Shown here piece after piece: positions 21,714-33,060 of a stretch of DNA of 64,000 nucleotides. This DNA is from Atriophallophorus winterbourni (Eukaryota; Platyhelminthes; Trematoda; Plagiorchiida; Microphallidae). Made by a program: the position numbers and the translations under genes. The stretch spans positions 1 to 64,000 of the forward strand of contig JACCGJ010016050.1 in NCBI GenBank assembly GCA_013407085.1, given 5' to 3'. Under the pieces are notes generated by a model, which was given only the letters and a program-made list of their open reading frames with translations, searched no databases and had not been told where the DNA came from. How positions within the stretch are numbered: the first letter of the stretch is position 1; each line of letters opens with the position of its first letter.

Positions 21714-22184
21714 GTGTCACGTAAAATACAATGTAGCTTAACATGTTTTGGGAGTAATCTAGAAAAGCATGATGTTTCATTTCACTTTATACCAGATGCT
21801 ACATATATTTTGCTTTTTCTAATATGCACATGAATCTTATTTATAAAAAACAATTGCCTTAGACAAAAGGTTAAAATATTAAAGTACAAAAATGAACACT
21901 CTTCGCTTTTAGCGAAGACTTCGCTAATATTCGTTTACGGCGAAGTTTGAACTTGCACTTCGTTTTAAGCGAAGCGAAGTATAACGAATTTTTAGCGAAG
22001 TTTATTTTTGCCCTTCGCCGTGGCGATAGCGAAGCGAATATTCAACAATATTCGCTTCGCTTCGCAACTTCGCTTCGCTTTAAATCCCAAAGCGGAGTAT
22101 TCGTTATTGTCTGGTCTGTAATTCTTATTTCTGCCGAATTATGAAATTGATCCTGAATAATAAAATCTACTTTGCTGGTTGAGT

Positions 22185-23222
22185 TTACAGATTGTGATTT
22201 AATAACCTGCTAAGTGATTTTAGTTTTTCACAACTGTTCGGTGGTCTATTTTCCGATGCAATCAATGTGTGGTCTAGAATGAGTTTGTGGTCACTCAATA
22301 GTTCATAGGAACGTAAACGAGCAAAAATGTCGTTATTAGTAATTGCAACTGTAGACCACACTTTTATTTTCTTTTCCATTTTCTCGAGCCTAGTTTGTTT
22401 TATGCGTTTTCTAAAACTGCTAGCTTTATCGATTGAACCTATAATTTTCGAATGGAATGTCGAGGATATAGTTGGAAAATCATGTGAAAGAAAGAATCGA
22501 GACCAATCTTCAATTTTTATAAGTGTTGAAATTAAGTTCCAATCGATGAAACGGTGAAGAGTCTTGACCTCATTGGTAGCTTTGCAAGTGCATGATAGAT
22601 GGAAGGATAATATTTTATGGTCCCCATTAAAAGAAGAAGGCAATATAAGTAAGTTGTTTGGATCAATATTTAGAGTAAAGACTAAGTCAAGAATGTTGCC
22701 CTTTCTAGTTGGTCTATCAATAAATTGTTTGTAAACTAGTAAGTCAAGCGTTTTCATAAAATTTGTGTGAGATCTAACTTTACTTCGTTCGTGCCAGTTT
22801 AAATTAGGCATGTAAAAATCACCGGCTAATCTTATAGCGTGCATGATGTAAAGACGTTACGATGAAAGCTTGAGTTAATGTGTTCAGGTTATATGAAGTT
22901 GAGCCTGGTGGGTAGTAGATGCAGCCTATTAAAAGATCTAGTATAGGTAGTTCTATCCATAGTGAAATTCAAGTTCTGTTAAATTCGAAGATGTTATACT
23001 ATTAGCTTTAAATCTTGAATGCACATAAATAAGACAACCACCACCTCGTTTCAGAGTGCGGTTTCTCCTAAATACCTGGTAGTTCGCTATCATGAGTTTA
23101 GAGTAAAAGTGATCATCACGGGTCCAGGATTCAGTTATAAGAATAATATCTACAGGTTTAGAAGATAGGTAAGATTTTAGTATATGGATTTTAGGTATAA
23201 TTGATCTAGCATTTATGACCAA
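22185..23222 (-). pseudogene. LINE-C AP endonuclease
   Basis: The two frames are 23222-22953 (INARSIIPKIHILKSYL, ILITESWTRDDHF, RNRTLKRGGGCLIYVHS) and 22844-22185 (RLAGDFYMPNLNW, RPTRKGNILDLVFTL, FNGDHKILSFHL). The TESW glutamate, GDF box and GDH box are the APE catalytic signatures. A break of about 100 bp near 22850-22950 contains the missing CIYYPPG segment with a frame change. Confidence 0.8.
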
Positions 23223-23492
23223 AAAACGAACAATACGAAGGTCGGAAGTTAACGAATTTGGGGTGAGTGCATTAGAGAGTTTACTATGCTTAAAATTAAT
23301 TTATGCATTTTTGAAAAACAGTGGTATTAGTGTTATACTTTGGTTCATAAATGGAGCGAGAAACATAAGGATTATGAAATGAAGTTTGGGGAATATAATT
23401 ATTATAATAAGATGGATACTGTGTAATAGTAGATGAATTATAATAAGGTTGAATATTACAAAAAAATGTAGGAGGAGGTGATGAATGGTGAT

Positions 23493-23918
23493 TGTAACCG
23501 ACAATTCGGTCTGGGTAAAAATCGAGTTCAACGTCAAAGATTTCAGTCACGATCTAAACACCAATGTGTCTATCAAACGGTCGAGTGACGCGTCGGAGCC
23601 CACCAAAATATTGACAAGACAATACGTGAGATGAGTACGGTACTATTGAAGCAAAATAATTATACAATAAAAATAGCAAACCTCAATTATTTCGCTTTGT
23701 ACTGAATGCGAAAACAAGAATATTCAACAGCAACAATGACCACGAAAGATTGCAACTTCAAATAGCGCGCAAACGGCTAAATAAAGATACACAATATTAA
23801 GCTCAAGAACGAATAAATTCAAGTAGTTCGGTAAAACAAAAATGGTAAAAATATACAAAAATACCAGCAGATTTAAACAGTTAGTTGTCAATAAAATAAA
23901 TTCAATGTTCATCTTACA
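23493..23918 (-). repeat. BEL/Pao-1 3' LTR
   Basis: A 426-bp LTR with TGTA..TACA termini. It is next to the polypurine tract and to the left copy of the GTGAT target duplication. Confidence 0.93.
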
Positions 23919-24186
23919 CCGCCCCCCGAAATCCGCGCCGGATTTCTCAAAGGCTGACAACGTACATGCTCTGGTATCCTACCCTATATCTTTACCCATC
24001 GCCGGTCATATCATAATGGCTATCAGCCGTTATTATCTAGGAACAAAGTGAGAAAATGTCACAATGCACAAGACGTTCTCCATGCCTCACACATGTGACA
24101 AAATTCACCGGCCTTTTCAGCCAGATTGGTTAGAAGCCAGACGTTTTCCATGCCTTACCACAACCAATCCAGCTGGCCTGGTCCCT

Positions 24187-27100
24187 TTACGTGACAAACC
24201 CAGTTCCAGTAACAGCATCCAGGTTCGATGGTATCGTTGCATCTCCATCCGTTATATACGAATCTGCTTCTAGAAAGCAAAGTTGACGAATATTCCGCTT
24301 AATCACTACCCCTCTCGATTGCTCACAAACTTGTCTTACTAACCCATCTTTCGACAAAACGCATTCAGTTACTCTATCCAAGGGCCAGAATCCACGAGGT
24401 GTTGCGTCGTTCACCACGAGAACTTGATCTTCAACCCTCAAGTTTCGGTGTTTTCGAAACCACTTTTGGCGGGTATGGAGTGTATACAAATATTCATGTA
24501 GCCATCTACGCCAAAAAATATCAGATAGATAAGAGGCTTGCTTCCATCCTCGCAGATAATTTTGAGCAACAGAAGTGGGTAGTCCCGCATTTCCTCGTAA
24601 AATTAATAGGTGGTTAGGTGTCAAAGCCACAGCTTCCGCGGAATCTGATGAGGACGGAACTAATGGACGATTTTTTAGTATACGTTCAGCCTCGACTATC
24701 AGAGTGTTTAGCACTTCATCTGATACAACTTGCTCCAATAACAATCCAAACAGTATCGTCCTAACAGACATGATAACACGTTCCCAAACACCACAACGAT
24801 GACTTGCATATGGAGGTTGGGAATGCCACCGTGTTCCTTGTGATGCAAGATGTTCGTTTATTTTATGTTCATCCCACTTTATCACGCATTCTCGAATCTC
24901 TCTCTGAGCGCCAACGAAATTTGTTCCATTGTCACTGTAGATATCTGTAGGTATTCCACGTCGCCCAATAAACCGTATTAATACCATAATGAATGATTCT
25001 GTTGATAACGAATGTGCTTCGGCAACCAGCGGAAAGGCGTTCTGATCTAAATGCACAAGCGTCTGCTTGAGTGCAAAATTCGCGACAAATGGCGATGAAA
25101 CAGCTCCAAAAGGATGAACCGCCATCTGGTATTCAGTAGGAGTTTGAGATAAGTCACTGTTCGGCCACCACAAAAACCTCAGAGCACGTCGGTCAATAAC
25201 AGGTACAGAAATTTGCATGAACATTTCTTCAATGTCGGCAGAGAGCGCGATCACCTCTTTACGCAATCACAGAAGTATACGAACTAAGCTGTGCAGTGTA
25301 TCTGGACCTTGGTATGAACAATCATTGAGTGATACACCTCCGAACTTGGCGGCGCAATCATGTACAACCCTTATCTTACCAGCTTTCTTAGGGTTAATAA
25401 CTGCGTGATGAGGAAGATTCCATCGAGGTTTAAAGTTTGTCGACAATTGATGATCTGGAACATGGGTTGCATATCCGCAGATAAAATTGTGTTCCATCAC
25501 ACTTGCATACCTTTGACGTAACTCAGGATCTCGCAGAAACCTAGAACGCAGACTCTGTAAACGCGACTTTGCTTGTTCACGGTTGCTGCAGAGTCTGTGG
25601 AAATCCTTTCTCCAAGGTAAACACACTTCAAAATGCCCACCTTTCAAACGACAAGATTTTTCGACAATTTGAACGGTTTTTATTTTGTCCCTCGACAGTT
25701 GTTGATCACATGAGGCGCTATCCTCGAATTCATTATTGTACATCAACTTCAATTGCTCAGCCACATCCGTGTCTTCCCGTTGCACACTGAACACAAACTT
25801 GTTGCGTGTCGGGTCTGAGAGAACTGGTCCAAGAACCACCCAGCCAAGTGTTGTTTGATAAGCTAAGGGTTCGTTACGGCGACCTAATCTCTGCTCCATC
25901 ACCCAGTGTGCATCCGGTATGTCTGCTCCAATAAGCAGGCTAATAGTTTTATCAGGAATGTCAGGCAAGTCAAGGTCTTTCAGATGTTCCCACGGCATGA
26001 GGTCTATAGCAGCTGAATAACTATTGTTTCTCGGTAACTCCGGTACACAGAATGCACGATTTATGAGTACGGCAGGCTCTTGGCAACCCAATGGCCCCAA
26101 AAACAATTCCGTCGTGCCTGAGTCTAGATGAGATACCGAATTTAGTGTTCGAACATGCAAAACTTCTTTCTCAGGTTGGATTCCCAACTTTATTAGTAGA
26201 CTGCTTTTCACCAGGGACACATCAGAACCATTATCTAACATAGCGTATGTATCTACTGCGCCATGTGGTCCCAATATAGTAACAGGAAATGTGCTTAGAC
26301 GAACACGTTCGTAACTAGTATTCAGACTGTTACATTTCAGAGAATTTTCAGTTTCTTCCTTCTGGCCTATATGAAGGAGGTGACTGTGTCTTCCGTTACA
26401 GCCAGAAACAGAACACAGGTCTTTTTTTCGACAATCCGTAGCACGATGACCTCTGAAAAGACACAAGAAACAAGCCTGATGTTTCTTGACAGCGTTCCAC
26501 CGATCGGTCACATCGTAAGATCTGAACTTGTCACACTTCTCTAAATGGTGTTCACCACCACAAACATAGCAATTAACAGCTATCTTCGAGTGAAACTGGT
26601 CCATTTGATTCACCAGATTATGAATACGCGCAAATTCTGTTTCTGTCTTGTCAGTCACCTTCACATTTGCTTTCGTTGCGATTTGACCAAAACGACTACG
26701 ACTTATTCGCGCTTCGTCTGCTATGAAACTTTGCAAATCGTGGAACTCTGGCTGGCGATTGTCTCGGTAAATCACATCAACTAACCTCGCCCACCGATCC
26801 CACAATTCGTGTGGCAGCTTAAATACGACTAATTCAAGTGTCGTCAACGAATCTAGGTCCGCATCGTAATTCATTTGAGAAAGAGCAGTCTCACAGTTCT
26901 GCATCTCTATCGAGATTTGTGTCAGCGAAACCCCGTTTGACTTTACTTTTTCCGTGGATGAAATTAACCGGTCAATCATTGACCGCGCGATAACGTGAGT
27001 CTGTCCGTAGAGATCAGTTAATATCTCTCGTGCCCTTTTGTAGGCAGTTTCGGGCAACAACATACTACATCCATCGATAGCATCTCGCGCTTAACCTTTA

Positions 27101-27624
27101 CAATAGTGCAGCAAATACAGCATACATTGTCCGTCGTCAAAAACATTACTTTCAATATAGCTTTCAAACTGACGTATAAATTTCCAATACTGGCATGGAT
27201 TGCCATCGAAATACTGCAATTCTACTCGCGACATCACCGGTGTTACACGGTCGAAGAAATGACTTGAACCTTTGCGTGATTCTTGGGGTTTAACTAAGCT
27301 GAGATATTCTTTGACGGTCTTCTTATCCTTACCGTCTCCAGCAACCTGGCGAGAATCTCCATCATCAGACAGTTCTAATTTAAGTCGTGCAAGTCGAGTA
27401 TCATTCGCAGCGTTCAACAGTCCTAACTCAAGCTCCTGACACTTCTGTTCTTCCTCTATTTTTGCTAACACAAACTGCGCCTCAAGATTATCAGAGTTAG
27501 AACTAACTACCAAACCAGAGCATGACATGGTATCAACCAATGAAAGATTACCGACTTGCCCGTCCAAAGGATCCTTTTGGTTGTGTTCAGTCGTTTTCTT
27601 CGACGATTTCTTCGTTTTCCTCAT
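24187..27624 (-). pseudogene. BEL/Pao-1 gag-pol, two in-frame stops and a pol deletion
   Basis: The frame opens at MRKTKKSSKKTTEHNQKD (27624). Gag includes YFDGNPCQYWKFIRQFESYI, then a TAA at 27091, and continues in the same frame: zinc knuckles (NCYVCGGEHHLEKC, CFLCLFRGHRATDC), protease (YAMLDNGSDVSLV), and RT start (KPRWNLPHHAVINPKKAGKI). A TGA at 25267 sits where CGA (Arg) would fit, followed by ALSADIEEMFMQISVP. Pol then jumps from RT (SSPFVANFALKQT) into integrase (IPTDIYSDNGTNFVGAQREI), losing the YVDD box, RNase H and the integrase zinc region. The integrase end (LRVEDQVLVVNDATPRGFWP) is intact. Confidence 0.9.
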
Positions 27625-27650
27625 TTGCTCGAACGAAGCCAATTGAGTAC

Positions 27651-28074
27651 TGTAACCGACAATTCGGTCCGGGGAAAATCGAGTTCAACGTCAAAGATTT
27701 CAGTCAAGATCTAAACACCAATGTGTCTATCCAACGGTTGAGTGACGCGTCCAAGCCCACTAAAATATTGACAAGACAATACGTGAGATGAGTACAATAC
27801 TATTGAAGCAAAATAATTATACAATAGAAATAGCAAACCTCAATTATTCCGCTTCGTACTGAATTCGAAAACAAGAATATTCAACAGCAACAATGACCAC
27901 GAAAGATTGCAACTTCAAATAGCGCGCAAACGGCCAAATGAAGATACACGAAATTGAGCTCAAGAACGAATAAGTTCAAGTAGTTCGGTAAACAAAAAAG
28001 GTAAAAATATACAAAAATACCAGTAGATTTAAACAGTTAGTTGTCAATAAAATGAATTCAATGTACATCTTACA
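27651..28074 (-). repeat. BEL/Pao-1 5' LTR
   Basis: A 424-bp LTR matching 23493-23918, directly upstream of the gag start and next to the right copy of the GTGAT target duplication. Confidence 0.93.
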
Positions 28075-28079
28075 GTGAT

Positions 28080-28960
28080 AGTGTTGCTTATATGATAGGG
28101 GGTTATTCATTAAGAAACGAGATGTGTCAATACGGTTGTTGAGACTGGGTAAACCACTTATATAATCAGTTGTCTGCATACGTTGTCGGTGAGGTGGTCC
28201 GATTAGTGCCTCTCTGAATGTAGGAGGGTTTGTTAAGAGGGGTCGTGTTTGACTTAGTTTAGGTAAACGCGGCGGGCGTAGATGCAGATGTTGAGTTACA
28301 CTCACACCTTGATTATCAGGTGCAGATTTCGTACTTTGGGCATTATTAGAGTTAATTTCAATTACAGATTCACATTGCATTTGTTCATTGGTATTTAAGG
28401 TATTGTTACTAATATTGGAGCTGATAACTTTGCGTTTTTTAAAGTTAAATTTTCGTTGCATGGGTGTTAAGTCCGGTTTTATGACCACACCCGAGAACCT
28501 AGGTATACTTTTCAAAAGGTTTCTATTATCAAGTAAATACAACGCAAACCTCTTATCTGAAAATTTTAATAAAATAGGAATCCGTTGTTTAATTGTGTTT
28601 TAACGAAGTCGAACTACAGAGAAACATTCAGTGGGGATGCCATATATCGAGAATATACATATCCTTAAATCGTTTAAAGGGTAATTATCTGCAACATTAA
28701 AGATGATAACATTTTTCGAGCGAGCTTATCTTTGATATATCTCAGTGCTCATGGTTTCTATAAATTTATTTGCTTGAATCAATATATCGTGGTCAATACC
28801 AATATCAGAGTTCATGAGAGATAAGAGCGGTCTAAGAGAACTATAGTTGGATTTGCATATTGCTAGTTCGTTTCTAAGTTCTGACAACTCTGATTATAAT
28901 TTTTTTAGTTTATTCAGAATAATGGAAGTGTCACTGTCTAATCTGACAGTACAATTACTA
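28080..28960 (-). pseudogene. LINE-C ORF1 (5' part)
   Basis: Minus-strand frames give SELSELRNELAICKSNYSSL (probable coiled coil), ARSKNVIIFNVADNYPLNDL, IYGIPTECFSVVRLR, PILLKFSDKRFALYLLDNRN and KPDLTPMQRKFNFKKRK. This is the ORF1 type with an RRM-like core and a basic segment. LINE-D ORF1 aligns along its length. Stops occur at about 28720 and 28600. The remaining C-terminus is on the far side of the BEL/Pao insertion at 23487-23296 (HHSSPPPTFFCNIQPYYNSS). Confidence 0.7.
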
Positions 28961-29140
28961 GGCTTAGATAATTTACGTAGTTTAATTCGAGAAGATAATA
29001 GAGTTTTCGAGTGCCTGCTTACACCGGAAATATTTAATGGATTCAACAGATATTATTTCAATGAAATTGAGTTAAAATATGTAACGAGAATACGTTGAAT
29101 ATAAGCAGAGCAAGTGTAATCAAAGAATTGGGATCACGTA

Positions 29141-29171
29141 CCAAATTCGAGCGGCCCGCGACCTTCAGATA
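29141..29171. other. GC-rich junction between LINE-C and the second composite copy
   Basis: About 30 bases including CGAGCGGCCCGCGACC separate the LINE-C 5' end from the LTR fragment. The base composition is unlike either neighbour. It may be a real breakpoint filler or an assembly join. Confidence 0.35.
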
Positions 29172-29451
29172 GAAGCAAAATACTGGAGCCCAAAATTGCG
29201 ACCACATTCAGTAACGATGACCTAAAATGGCAGAAACAATGTACTGAAACAAACATTTGACCGGAGGCGTAGAAAGAATAGATTTACAATAACAGGATTA
29301 ATTACAAAAACAAAAGTTGGATTTCAAAATACCGTAGGGAAATTAACCAAAAGCAAAATCTATTTGACAAAACTAAGGTTTTGTAAATAGTTTCAAAATA
29401 CAAGGAATGTTGAAGGGAAAGGCAGAATTTCAAACTTCTTTAAACCATACA
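29172..29451 (-). repeat. BEL/Pao family-B LTR fragment, copy 2
   Basis: It is nearly identical to about 14590-14868 and ends at the same TGTATGG start on the minus strand. The far part of the LTR is missing at the 29141-29171 junction. Confidence 0.8.
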
Positions 29452-29937
29452 CCTCCAGCCATTTCGTCCATTTGAACCCATTAAGTTCCAAAAACTCACT
29501 GAGCTGACGTATCACTCTCATTGCTTCTTCTCGAGATTGCAACGACATCAAACAGTCATCCACATAAAGGTTAGTATTCACATAATTAGTGATCTCGTCA
29601 AACGTATGTCCAAACTGTTCTACAGTTTTTCGTAACGTTTAAGTTGCGCAAAATGAAGTGGCACGAAATGGATGCACTGTCATCAGGTACGCTTTAATGT
29701 GCGGCGTCATGTCATTATTCGACCACCAAAGCAGTCTCAATGCGTCTCAGTCCGCCTGCGGCACACCCACTTGCAGAAACATTTTCTAGATGTCAGCCGC
29801 AAACGCATACTGGTGTAGAAGGACCTCAACCAATTTCGTTGTCATGTTCGGACCCTGTACAACATGTCGTCCATGTCGTTCATTCTAACCTCCATGCTAA
29901 CATCATTTCATCCGTCTTTGATCATATCTAAGATTCT
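29452..29937 (-). mobile_element. BEL/Pao family-B pol relic, copy 2
   Basis: It matches 15735-16205 with about 2% differences (YVDDCLMSLQSREEA retained). The integrase end present in copy 1 (14872-15735) is deleted, so the RT piece directly abuts the LTR. Confidence 0.85.
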
Positions 29938-32900
29938 ATCTGGCTGGCAATACAGGCTTTTGATCTTTTAATTGGATGCATCTACTACCCACCGGCTACT
30001 ATTTCTTCATCGTTCCAACGCTTGACCGATTGCTTCATAGAAGCCTCTGTCCACCCTTTCAGCTATAAATTAATTGCGGGAGATTTTAACATGCCTTCAC
30101 TTAACCGGGTAGAAAGCACCCATATAAATTTTAATTCCTTTTCCAATACCACAAACTAGTAGGTATCAAACAGTTTGTTGATAAACCAACGCGCAATAAA
30201 ATATCACTGACCTTGTCTTTAATCTGAATACCACACCTTCTAATCTAAACGTATCTCCGTCATTTTAATGGTGATCATAATATTATATCTTTCGAATTGA
30301 GTTGCAATAGCATAATGACTAGTGTTAAACAGCCACGTATAATTAGTCACATAGATTGGAAAATCTTTGAAAACCTCATTAAAAGCGAAGATAATTTTAA
30401 TGTAACCTCCGAAATCTGTCATAATAAACTAGCTGAGTTACTACAGAAATCTAAAACTAGACATGCTAGACGCCCCAAACTGGGTAAAGCTCGTAAGTTA
30501 GAAAAGCGTTTTGCTTATTTGATATCATGTGCTCTTAATAAGCATGACATCTCTTATCTTCTTCATGCGTACAAACTATCTGACACACTGGTATAAATTG
30601 TAAACCACAAACTGATTTCTGATGAGTCTACAGCCCTCAAATCGAGTGAAAAACAAAAAGCGTTATCTGAAATAATGAACGCTAGGGCATCGGGAAATTC
30701 AGATAGGATAAGCTACATCAATAAACATAATCAACATGGTAATGATGGCACAGTATTAACTGAGCCTTTCGATGTTTGTGAAGAATTTCTTGTATTTTTA
30801 GATGCGTCATATACCAAGTAAAATACCCGCGTATAGGACGCACTTTTATTCTTCATAAGTTGCCCTAAAAACCCAGGTGCGTCTTATCCATGGATACTAT
30901 TATTATAAAAATTACCGTAAATACCCGCGTATAGGACGCACTTTTTTCTTCATGAGTTGCCCTAAAAACCCAGGGTAATAATGAACTGTATCTTCAAAAT
31001 CATGAAAATGTAATATCAACCAATCATGGAGTAGTATTTGACTCTTGTTGGAGCAGAAACTTTTTCTTAAAAATGTCATCCAATCATTCGACATGACGAC
31101 CAAGAATGAGAAGTGCACTTTCCACGATAGTCTACATAGTCTAGACAGACATCTGCTGACTGACAGGATGAATGAGTCAGCAATCAGCACACACGATGAT
31201 CATAGCGATTGTATGGAGGTCACCGTGATTGACTTAAGTTCACCGTTTCTATAAAAATTAATGGAAATTAAGGACTAAAATTAGGATGCGTTCTATACAT
31301 AGGTACACAGTTTTTCCATCGTTTTTAGGGTCAAATATCCACTGCGTCTTATACATGGTATCGTCCTATACGCGGGTATTTACGGTAATAACAATTCTTA
31401 TCTAGAGGTTATCACAAACCCTTCATGCAATACGTTAGACGCCATTACAATTAAACTTTTTGACATACGTAAAGTTTGTAAGCAAGTTGCAATCTCCTAC
31501 AAACCAGATGAAACAGGTTTCGTACCAGCAATTTGCAAAGTGGGATCTGTAGACTTCTTATTATTACTACTTATTCTCTTCCATGCGTCTATCAAATCAA
31601 GAACCTTCTCCTCAGAATGGAAACATTCCGTTGTTATTCCACGACATAAGTCAGGATCACTACATACGGTTAACAGTTATCAACTCATTAATTCCACACC
31701 ATTTCTAGCTAGAATATTTGGGAAGCTCATCAGGCAGGCGACCCTAGCATGCTTGAGACCAAACTATTTCATATCTAACCAGCACTGATTTCTTAACACA
31801 ACATTTTGCATCACTTTTCAACTAGAATTTTTAAATTACGTGACACAATCACTAGATTTATGCCTTGAAGTCATAGTTGTATTCATCGATATTACGAAAG
31901 CCCTTATCAGGGTCCCGCACAATCTACTTTTCGCAAAATTATCTGCTTTAGGTATTACTGGAAACCTACTTTCGTGGTTAAAATCTTTTCTCACAGGTCG
32001 CACCTTTTTGTAGATATAAATAGCTGCCGTTCACGAACTTTGACAATTTAGAGTGGAGTCACACAAGGAAGCGTTCTAGATCCACTACTCTTCTTTATAT
32101 TTATTAACGATATACTATCTGTCATAACACACTGTAAGATCTCTTTGTTTGCAAATGATATAAAAGTCGCCGTAGACTTTCCATCTAACCAGACTGGTGA
32201 TTATATATCGAAATTGAACCAAGACCTGGATGCTCTACTTCAATGGAGTATTCGAAACTGTCTTGTGTTCTCCACCAATAAATCTACTTTCATAAATTTT
32301 AAATGTATCATACCAAAAGATTCGATCATCTTAAATAATACACCACTACATCCAGCAGTGTGTATGTGATTTAGGTTATCGATATTCTGGATCACTTCTA
32401 TTTCATGAACAAATTTGCTACTTGATATCCTGAACAAAAAATATAGGTTTAATTCATAGATTCATCTCTCTTTCCGAGTGCAATCTAAAACTTTACAAGT
32501 TACATATACTACCTTTATTAGATTACTGCAATAGGATACCTAGCATTAGATTACTGCAATGGGATACCTAGCAACATGACCCGGTCTGATATTTAGGCTT
32601 CAGAAGGTATTCAACGATCTTTCTCACGATCCATTACCATCAGTTTGGATTAGCATTCATATAAGGAAAGATGCCAGATCCTAGGATTGGAACAATTATG
32701 GTTTCGAAGAATAAGACAGAATCTTGTACTTTTTTACAGAATATTAAAAAAGATATGATCGACTTTGATTTACAATTCTATTTTAAAAACTCTGAAGTAT
32801 ATAATATTCGCATAAAAACAAAATATGTATATCAAAAATTCACAATCGGGTACGAAAAGATTTCTTTATTTATAACTATTATCGTTTATGGAATTTACTT

Positions 32901-33060
32901 CCCAATATTATAAGACTGAGCACTTCACTGACTGAATCCAAAAAGCAACTCACCTCAACTTTAACACCGGAAAAATTAGGTAAGATATTACATATTAATA
33001 CAACTATAAATAATTTATATTATACGGCATTGAAGGCTTTTATTTTTTTACCTATAAAAA
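29938..33060 (+). mobile_element. LINE-E, copy 2: decayed CR1-like LINE with a MITE insertion
   Basis: The plus strand begins as copy 1 (GCIYYPPATISSSFQRLTDC) and after the 30814-31385 insertion continues with RT: ETGFVPAICKVGSVDFLLLL, WKHSVVIPRHKSGS, VIVVFIDITKA-like text near 31875, GSVLDPLLFFIF, LFANDIKVAVDFPS (FADD changed to FAND), and a thumb and C-terminal end to about 33060. Many stops. Bases 32516-32574 hold a tandem duplication of ATTAGATTACTGCAAT plus about 13 bases. It belongs to the same family as LINE-C/D. Confidence 0.8.
30814..31385. mobile_element. MITE-like DNA element with TA target duplication and ~24-bp inverted ends
   Basis: The right end, read inward, is CCGTAAATACCCGCGTATAG followed by GACG. 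The same text starts at 30914 and, altered, at 30814 (CCAAGTAAAATACCCGCG). Flanking TA at 30812-30813 and 31386-31387 equals the single TA of the uninterrupted copy at 17121. Bases 30814-30913 look like an extra 5' head of a second copy. TA duplication and terminal repeats suggest a Tc1/mariner or pogo-type derivative. No transposase is recognisable. Confidence 0.8.

Larger units (their letters stand above)
19375..22113 (-). mobile_element. Non-autonomous hAT element with perfect 15-bp terminal inverted repeats
   Basis: Left end CAGACAATAACGAAT and right end ATTCGTTATTGTCTG are perfect inverted repeats. Flanks ATCTGTAA (19367-19374) and GTCTGTAA (22114-22121) are an 8-bp target duplication with one mismatch, the hAT length. 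The first and last about 150 bp are packed with GCGAAGCGAAG-type motifs, and more GCGAAGTATAGCGAAT motifs lie at 20290-20570. It encodes a BED-finger exon and a hAT C-terminal exon but no catalytic core. It lies in LINE-C and itself contains a solo LTR at 21462-21713. Confidence 0.9.
23493..28074 (-). mobile_element. BEL/Pao-1 retrotransposon with two LTRs and 5-bp target duplication
   Basis: LTRs at 23493-23918 and 27651-28074 begin TGTAACCG and end CTTACA on the plus strand; they differ by roughly 5% by eye. Flanks GTGAT (23488-23492) and GTGAT (28075-28079) are a perfect 5-bp duplication, the BEL/Pao length. A purine tract (TTCGGGGGGCGG on the minus strand, plus 23919-23930) borders the 3' LTR. 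The internal region encodes one gag-pol frame with two stops and a large deletion from RT into integrase. It sits inside LINE-C ORF1. Confidence 0.95.
17137..29140 (-). mobile_element. LINE-C: near full-length CR1-like LINE split by a hAT and a BEL/Pao insertion
   Basis: In minus-strand order: ORF1 with a coiled-coil-like start (about 29010-28080, continued at 23487-23296), endonuclease (23222-22185), RT (19374-17676) and 3' UTR with hairpin and an AT-rich tail (17182-17137). The hAT (19375-22113) and BEL/Pao (23493-28074) insertions are bounded by target duplications, so removing them gives one LINE of about 4.7 kb. The FADD catalytic box reads FADYMK and frames are broken, so it is inactive. 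Confidence 0.85.

Noticed and set aside
30912..31190. A 92-codon minus-strand frame inside the MITE as a transposase remnant
   Set aside because: No DDE or helix-turn-helix motif can be seen and the reading frame is short; chance is more likely.
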